From NCBI RefSeq assembly GCF_004193775.1, contig NC_041008.1:17441731-17505730 (forward strand): a stretch of DNA of 64,000 bases. Direction: 5' to 3'. Numbering within the stretch: position 1 is the first letter of the stretch; every line of letters starts with the position of its first letter. The stretch comes from Glycine soja (taxonomy: Eukaryota > Streptophyta > Magnoliopsida > Fabales > Fabaceae). Made by a program: the position numbers and the translations under genes. Below are positions 60,597 through 64,000 of the stretch, piece by piece. The notes beneath the pieces are model-generated. The model searched no databases. It was not told the origin of the DNA and worked only from the letters and a program-made list of their open reading frames with translations.

Positions 60597-61461
60597 ATGG
60601 CTGATCACGGAACCAGGAATACAACCACAGAACGTTTGGAAGATGCAATCGCACGCCTCACTAACAGCCAAGCAAATCTCACCGAACATTACACAGACCT
60701 CTCTGGTAGAGTGGATTCGATCCTGGACCACCTCAGGATGCGTGATGCGCACCAGAACCAGCCCTCCCCTAGCAGCTCGAACAACCACCGTAACTCCGTT
60801 AAGCTCGATATTCCGTGCTTTGATGGTCATGATCCTCTTGGATGGATCTTCAAGATTAACCAACTCTTCCAGTATCAGAACACGCCGGAGGAAGAGAGAA
60901 TCACCGTAGCCTCACTCTACCTCGATGGCGCCGCCCTCAGCTGGTATCAGTGGATGTTCAGCAACGGCTTCATAACGTCATGGTAAGGATTTCTTCAAGC
61001 TCTGGAATCACGGTTTGCTCCGACGTTCTACGACGATCCCAAGGGAGCTTTATTCAAGCTTGTGCAACGCGGTTCTGTTAACGACTACTTAACAGAATTC
61101 GAGAGATTGGCTAACCGCGTGGTAGGACTCCCTCCACCATTTTTGTTAAGCTGTTTCATCTCTGGATTAAATCCAGAACTCCGACGTGAGGTGTTGGCTC
61201 TCCAGCCAATATCTCTTTTGCAGGCCACTGCCCTCGCCAAGCTACAAGAAGATAAGTTGCGCGACAAACGTTCTTCGTTCCAACGGCCCTTCCAGCCTTC
61301 CCCATCAAGTTCCTCTACCAGCCTCAACCCTAAAGTTAAGCCACCATACGTTCAACGTACACCGGAGGACATGTCGTTTCGTAGAGAGAAAGGTTTGTGT
61401 TATAACTGTGATGATAAGTGGAGTCCTAATCATTGCTGTAAGGGACGAATACTACTGCTCA
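60597..61461 (+). pseudogene. gag of the Reina-like element
   Basis: From ATG 60597 (MADHGTRNTTTERLEDAIAR) through a gag core (PCFDGHDPLGWIFKINQLF, ITVASLYLDGAALSWYQWM), TAA at 60984-60986, then in the same frame FLQALESRFAPTFYDDPKGA, NDYLTEFERLANRVVGL and SCFISGLNPELRREV to a zinc knuckle at 61398 (CYNCDDKWSPNHCCKGR). It would encode the particle protein. The single stop sits between core halves and the frame is otherwise open. After the knuckle the frame runs out at 61530 because of a shift at the gag-protease junction. Confidence 0.85.
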
Positions 61462-61462
61462 G

Positions 61463-62040
61463 ATGGGAACAGATGCATCTAGTACCACCATGGGGGCTAT
61501 GCCACCAGATGACGGCGACCCTGACTCCATAACACCAAATTCTTGCCTGGAGGACAATGGAGGTGACTCTGAACCCGCCATGGACACCGGCTTTCCCCAC
61601 ATCAGTCTTCATGCCATGTCTGGCCTACCATCATCGGAGACATTCCGCGTCTATGGTACTATCAAGAACACACGCCTCACCATCCTCATAGACAGTGGGA
61701 GTACCCACAACTTCCTTCAAGCACGGGTTGCGCAATTCCTTAACCTTCCTGTCGAAACCACACGTCCTCTGAGGGTCCTCATCGGGAATGGGTCTGTCCT
61801 AGACTGCAACCAACACTGCCCTGATACTCAGCTCTCGATCCAGGGCCACTCCTTTCCGGTCACCTTCCACTTACTTCAGATCAGTGGGGCAGACGCAGTG
61901 CTTGGCATAGATTGGTTAAAACAATTTGGGCCCATCACGACTGACTACACCTCCTTCATTATGAGGTTCACCCATTTGGGCCAGGAGATATCCTTGCACA
62001 CCGACGTAGCTCTTGGACCTAAGCCTGCTTCAGCAGCCCA
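61463..62040 (+). pseudogene. Aspartic protease region
   Basis: In frame 2 relative to gag. Starts in a stretch that duplicates RNase H sequence (61473-61502), then PPDDGDPDS, HISLHAMSGLPSSETFRVYG and the retropepsin core LTILIDSGSTHNFL (Asp codon at 61691), VLIGNGSVLDC, and DAVLGIDWLKQFGPI, the usual second protease motif. The catalytic DSG is intact. After about 62040 the frame is lost near a run of ten T at 62095. Confidence 0.85.
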
Positions 62041-62046
62041 AGTGAA

Positions 62047-63540
62047 ATGCCTAATCCATATAGGTTCGACCTCAACTTTATTTCACTTACGCGTTTTTTT
62101 TTTGCTGATGCCACAGCTTCCACCGTGAGTCATCTTCCTCTTGTGGCTGAACCCGTTGCAAGGCTTCTCCGCCGATATGATAAGCTCTTTCAGCCCTCGA
62201 CACATCTACCTCCCTCATGCAAGGTGAACAACCGTATCACTCTACTCCCTTCCACGGCGCCGGTAAATGTACGACCATACCATTATCCTCATTTCCAGAA
62301 GTCAGAGATCGAGAAACAAGTCTCTAAAATGTTGTCCGCGGGTCTAGTAAGGACGAGCACGAGCCCATACTCTTCTCCAGTCCTTTTGGTGAAGAAGAAG
62401 GACGACACATGGCGAATGTGTGTAGACTATTGACCCCTCAACGCTGTTACGATTCGCAATCGCTTTCCAATCCCTACTATAGACGAGTTGTTGGATGAGC
62501 TGGGCCATGCATCGTGGTTTTCTAAGCTCGATCTCCGGCAAGGATTCCACCAAATACTCATGAACGAAGCTGACATAGAGAAAACAGCTTTCCGAACGCA
62601 CCATGGGCACTATGAATACTTCGTTATGCCCTTCGGCTTGTGTAACGCACCTTCGACCTTCCAAGTAGCCATGAATCACCTCCTCGCGCCGTTCCTGCGT
62701 TGTTTAGCAGCTGTGTTTTTTGACGACATACTCGTCTATAGCGACTCACTGTCATCCCACGTTCAGCACCTCGACATAATCTTCCAAGCTCTTCTACGAG
62801 GTCAGTACTACTTAAAGCAAACGAAATGCTTATTTGCTCAAACCCAACTAGAGTACCTTGGGCATGTCGTCTCCAGCAATGGTGTAGCTCCCGAGCCGTC
62901 CAAGATTCAAGCCATCATCCAATGGCCAACTCCAACATCAGCCAAGGATCTTCGAGCATTTCTTGGGCTCACAGGGTTTTATCGGAAGTTCATTCAGAAG
63001 TACGCAGCTATCGCAACCCCACTCACCCATCTGTTCTGTAAGGATGCATTCGAATGGTCACAAGAGTCGCAGGATGCCTTTGACAAACTCAAAACCTCCA
63101 TAACCAGTGCGCCGGTGTTGGCTCTCCCTAACTTCAACGAGCCTTTTACGGTGGAAACAAATGCATCTAGTACCACCATGTGGGCTATGCTCATACAGCA
63201 AGGACACCCACTAGCATTTTTTAGTAAGAATTTCAGCCCACGTTTGTCACATGCTTCCACGTACGTGAGGGAGCTTCATGCTATCATCGCGGCAGTGCGA
63301 AAATGGCGGCAGTACCTTCTCGGTCGTCCATTCACTATCCTCACCGATCACAAGAGCCTTCGGGAACTCATGTCGCAGGTGATCCAGACCCCGTAGCAAC
63401 ATTACTATCTCTCCAAATTGCTTGGTTTTGACTATACTATACAGTATAAGGTTGGTGCAGCTAACGTTGTCGCGGACGCACTCTCGCGACGGCCACCTGC
63501 TTCAGGCCAATTGCTCCTCCTCTCTATGCCGCAAATGGAT
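62047..63540 (+). pseudogene. Reverse transcriptase and RNase H region
   Basis: Frame 1. RT: INNRITLLP-like start, then VNVRPYHYPHFQKSEIEKQV, SPYSSPVLLVKKKDDTWRMC, VDY followed by TGA 62431-62433 where the family has VDYR, then PLNAVTIRNRFPIPTIDELL, KLDLRQGFHQI, FGLCNAPSTFQ and the catalytic FFDDILVYS (DD at 62722). RNase H: FTVETNASSTTMWAML, where the first catalytic Asp (TDAS) is Asn at 63160, then FFSKNFSP, ELHAIIAAVRKWRQYL, TDHKSL, TAG at 63394-63396, and GFDYTIQYKVGAANVVADAL. Both enzymes are disabled by stops; RNase H also by the Asn. Confidence 0.88.
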
Positions 63541-64000
63541 TTCATGCGTGATATTCAACAAACGCTTGAGAATGATCCCAGTTTTTGGGAGTTGGTACGC
63601 AACATTAAGGCGAATCCTTCAGCATATCCTCAGTTCAGCCTTAGTAAGGGTTATTTGCTGTTCAACGGTCGAATTTGGTTGAATAAAACCAATCCTTACA
63701 TTCCTTCCTTATTACTAGAATTCCATGCCACACCACTTGGTGGCCATCTGGGAATAGCCAAGACCACGCATCGTCTCGAATCGAGCTTCTTCTGGCAAGG
63801 TATGAAGCAGGATGTTAAGCAATTCATTCGAGAGTGCAAGGTTTGTCAGCAGAATAAGTCCAGTACTAGGCGCATGGCAGGTCTACTGCAACTGCTACCA
63901 ACTCCGACGGGGGTATGGGAAGACATCTCCATGGATTTCGTAACCCATCTGCTGCCCTCTAACGGCTTCACTGTCATCTTGGTCGTGGTTGACAGGTTCT
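63541..64000 (+). pseudogene. Integrase region, cut by window end
   Basis: In the same frame as RT. The HHCC zinc domain is seen (LEFHATPLGGHLGIAKTTH and FIRECKVCQQNK), then ISMDFVTHLLPSNGF with the first catalytic Asp of the DDE core. The second Asp and the Glu lie beyond 64000. No stop occurs in this part, but it belongs to a broken element. Confidence 0.88.

Larger units (their letters stand above)
60171..64000 (+). mobile_element. Ty3/gypsy retrotransposon (Reina-like chromovirus), 3' part outside window
   Basis: Gag, zinc knuckle, protease, RT, RNase H and integrase occur in that order on the plus strand, the Ty3/gypsy arrangement. The knuckle CX2CX7H followed by C and the word CDDKWSPNH resemble Reina-type chromoviruses. 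The window ends within the integrase core, so a chromodomain and the 3' LTR cannot be checked. It is inactive: nonsense codons at 60984, 62431 and 63394 and at least two frameshifts. The GC content is clearly higher than in the flanks. Confidence 0.88.

Noticed and set aside
61085..61327. Minus-strand frames over the Reina-like element
   Set aside because: Antisense shadows of gag and RT.
1..64000. CRISPR arrays, bacterial operons, intact tRNA or rRNA genes
   Set aside because: None seen; the tandem repeats have no CRISPR-like spacer structure and the tRNA-like sequences are damaged.

Overview
The window looks like nuclear DNA of a dicot, most likely a legume close to soybean. The composition is AT-rich, the genes have plant-type introns, the repeats belong to plant clades (Athila/Tat-like and Reina-like Ty3 elements, CACTA elements, hAT MITEs), and the proteins match plant families. 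The species call is an inference from resemblance; no database was searched. Only three loci look like intact host genes. They sit together in the only gene island, about 37.9-48.7 kb; nearly everything else is transposable-element sequence or decayed gene sequence.

Layout. 1-5580: a Ty3-type LTR retrotransposon that keeps a gag (with three nonsense codons) but has no recognisable pol; its 5' LTR is cut by the window edge. 7652-8310: a hAT-type MITE with an 8-bp target duplication. 9471-10298: an ELM2-SANT (MYB-like) pseudogene on the minus strand. 14385-19394: a Ty1/copia pol relic split by two separate solo LTRs, one of them from the same family as the element at 1-5580. 22150-23860: an RPA1-like pseudogene with a duplicated exon. 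26973-32172: a 5.2-kb CACTA transposon with a perfect 3-bp target duplication that carries fragments of three unrelated host genes (EXO70, purine 5'-nucleotidase, CDKF-4-type kinase). 33551-37835: a foldback element with two arms of about 2.1 kb around a 17-nt loop, ending about 100 bp before a gene.

Gene island: a 682-residue P-class PPR gene (+, 37937-39985), a two-exon gene for a predicted plastid membrane protein (-, 40940-41901) convergent with it, and a four-exon NPF8/PTR-type peptide transporter (-, 44355-47364). Between the last two lie tandem duplications and a pair of tRNA-Ile-derived sequences in inverted orientation. A small MITE lies upstream of the transporter.

Right side: a 568-bp unit repeated three times (52764-54466), CACTA end fragments near 56.3 and 59 kb, and a Reina-like Ty3/gypsy element (from about 60171, cut by the window end) with gag, protease, RT, RNase H and part of integrase, broken by nonsense codons and frameshifts. 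Its gag-protease junction holds a 30-bp near copy of its own RNase H active-site sequence.

The three host genes do not form a pathway. The strongest leads are the multi-gene-capture CACTA element, the long foldback against the PPR gene, the displaced RNase H segment and the inverted tRNA-Ile-derived pair.
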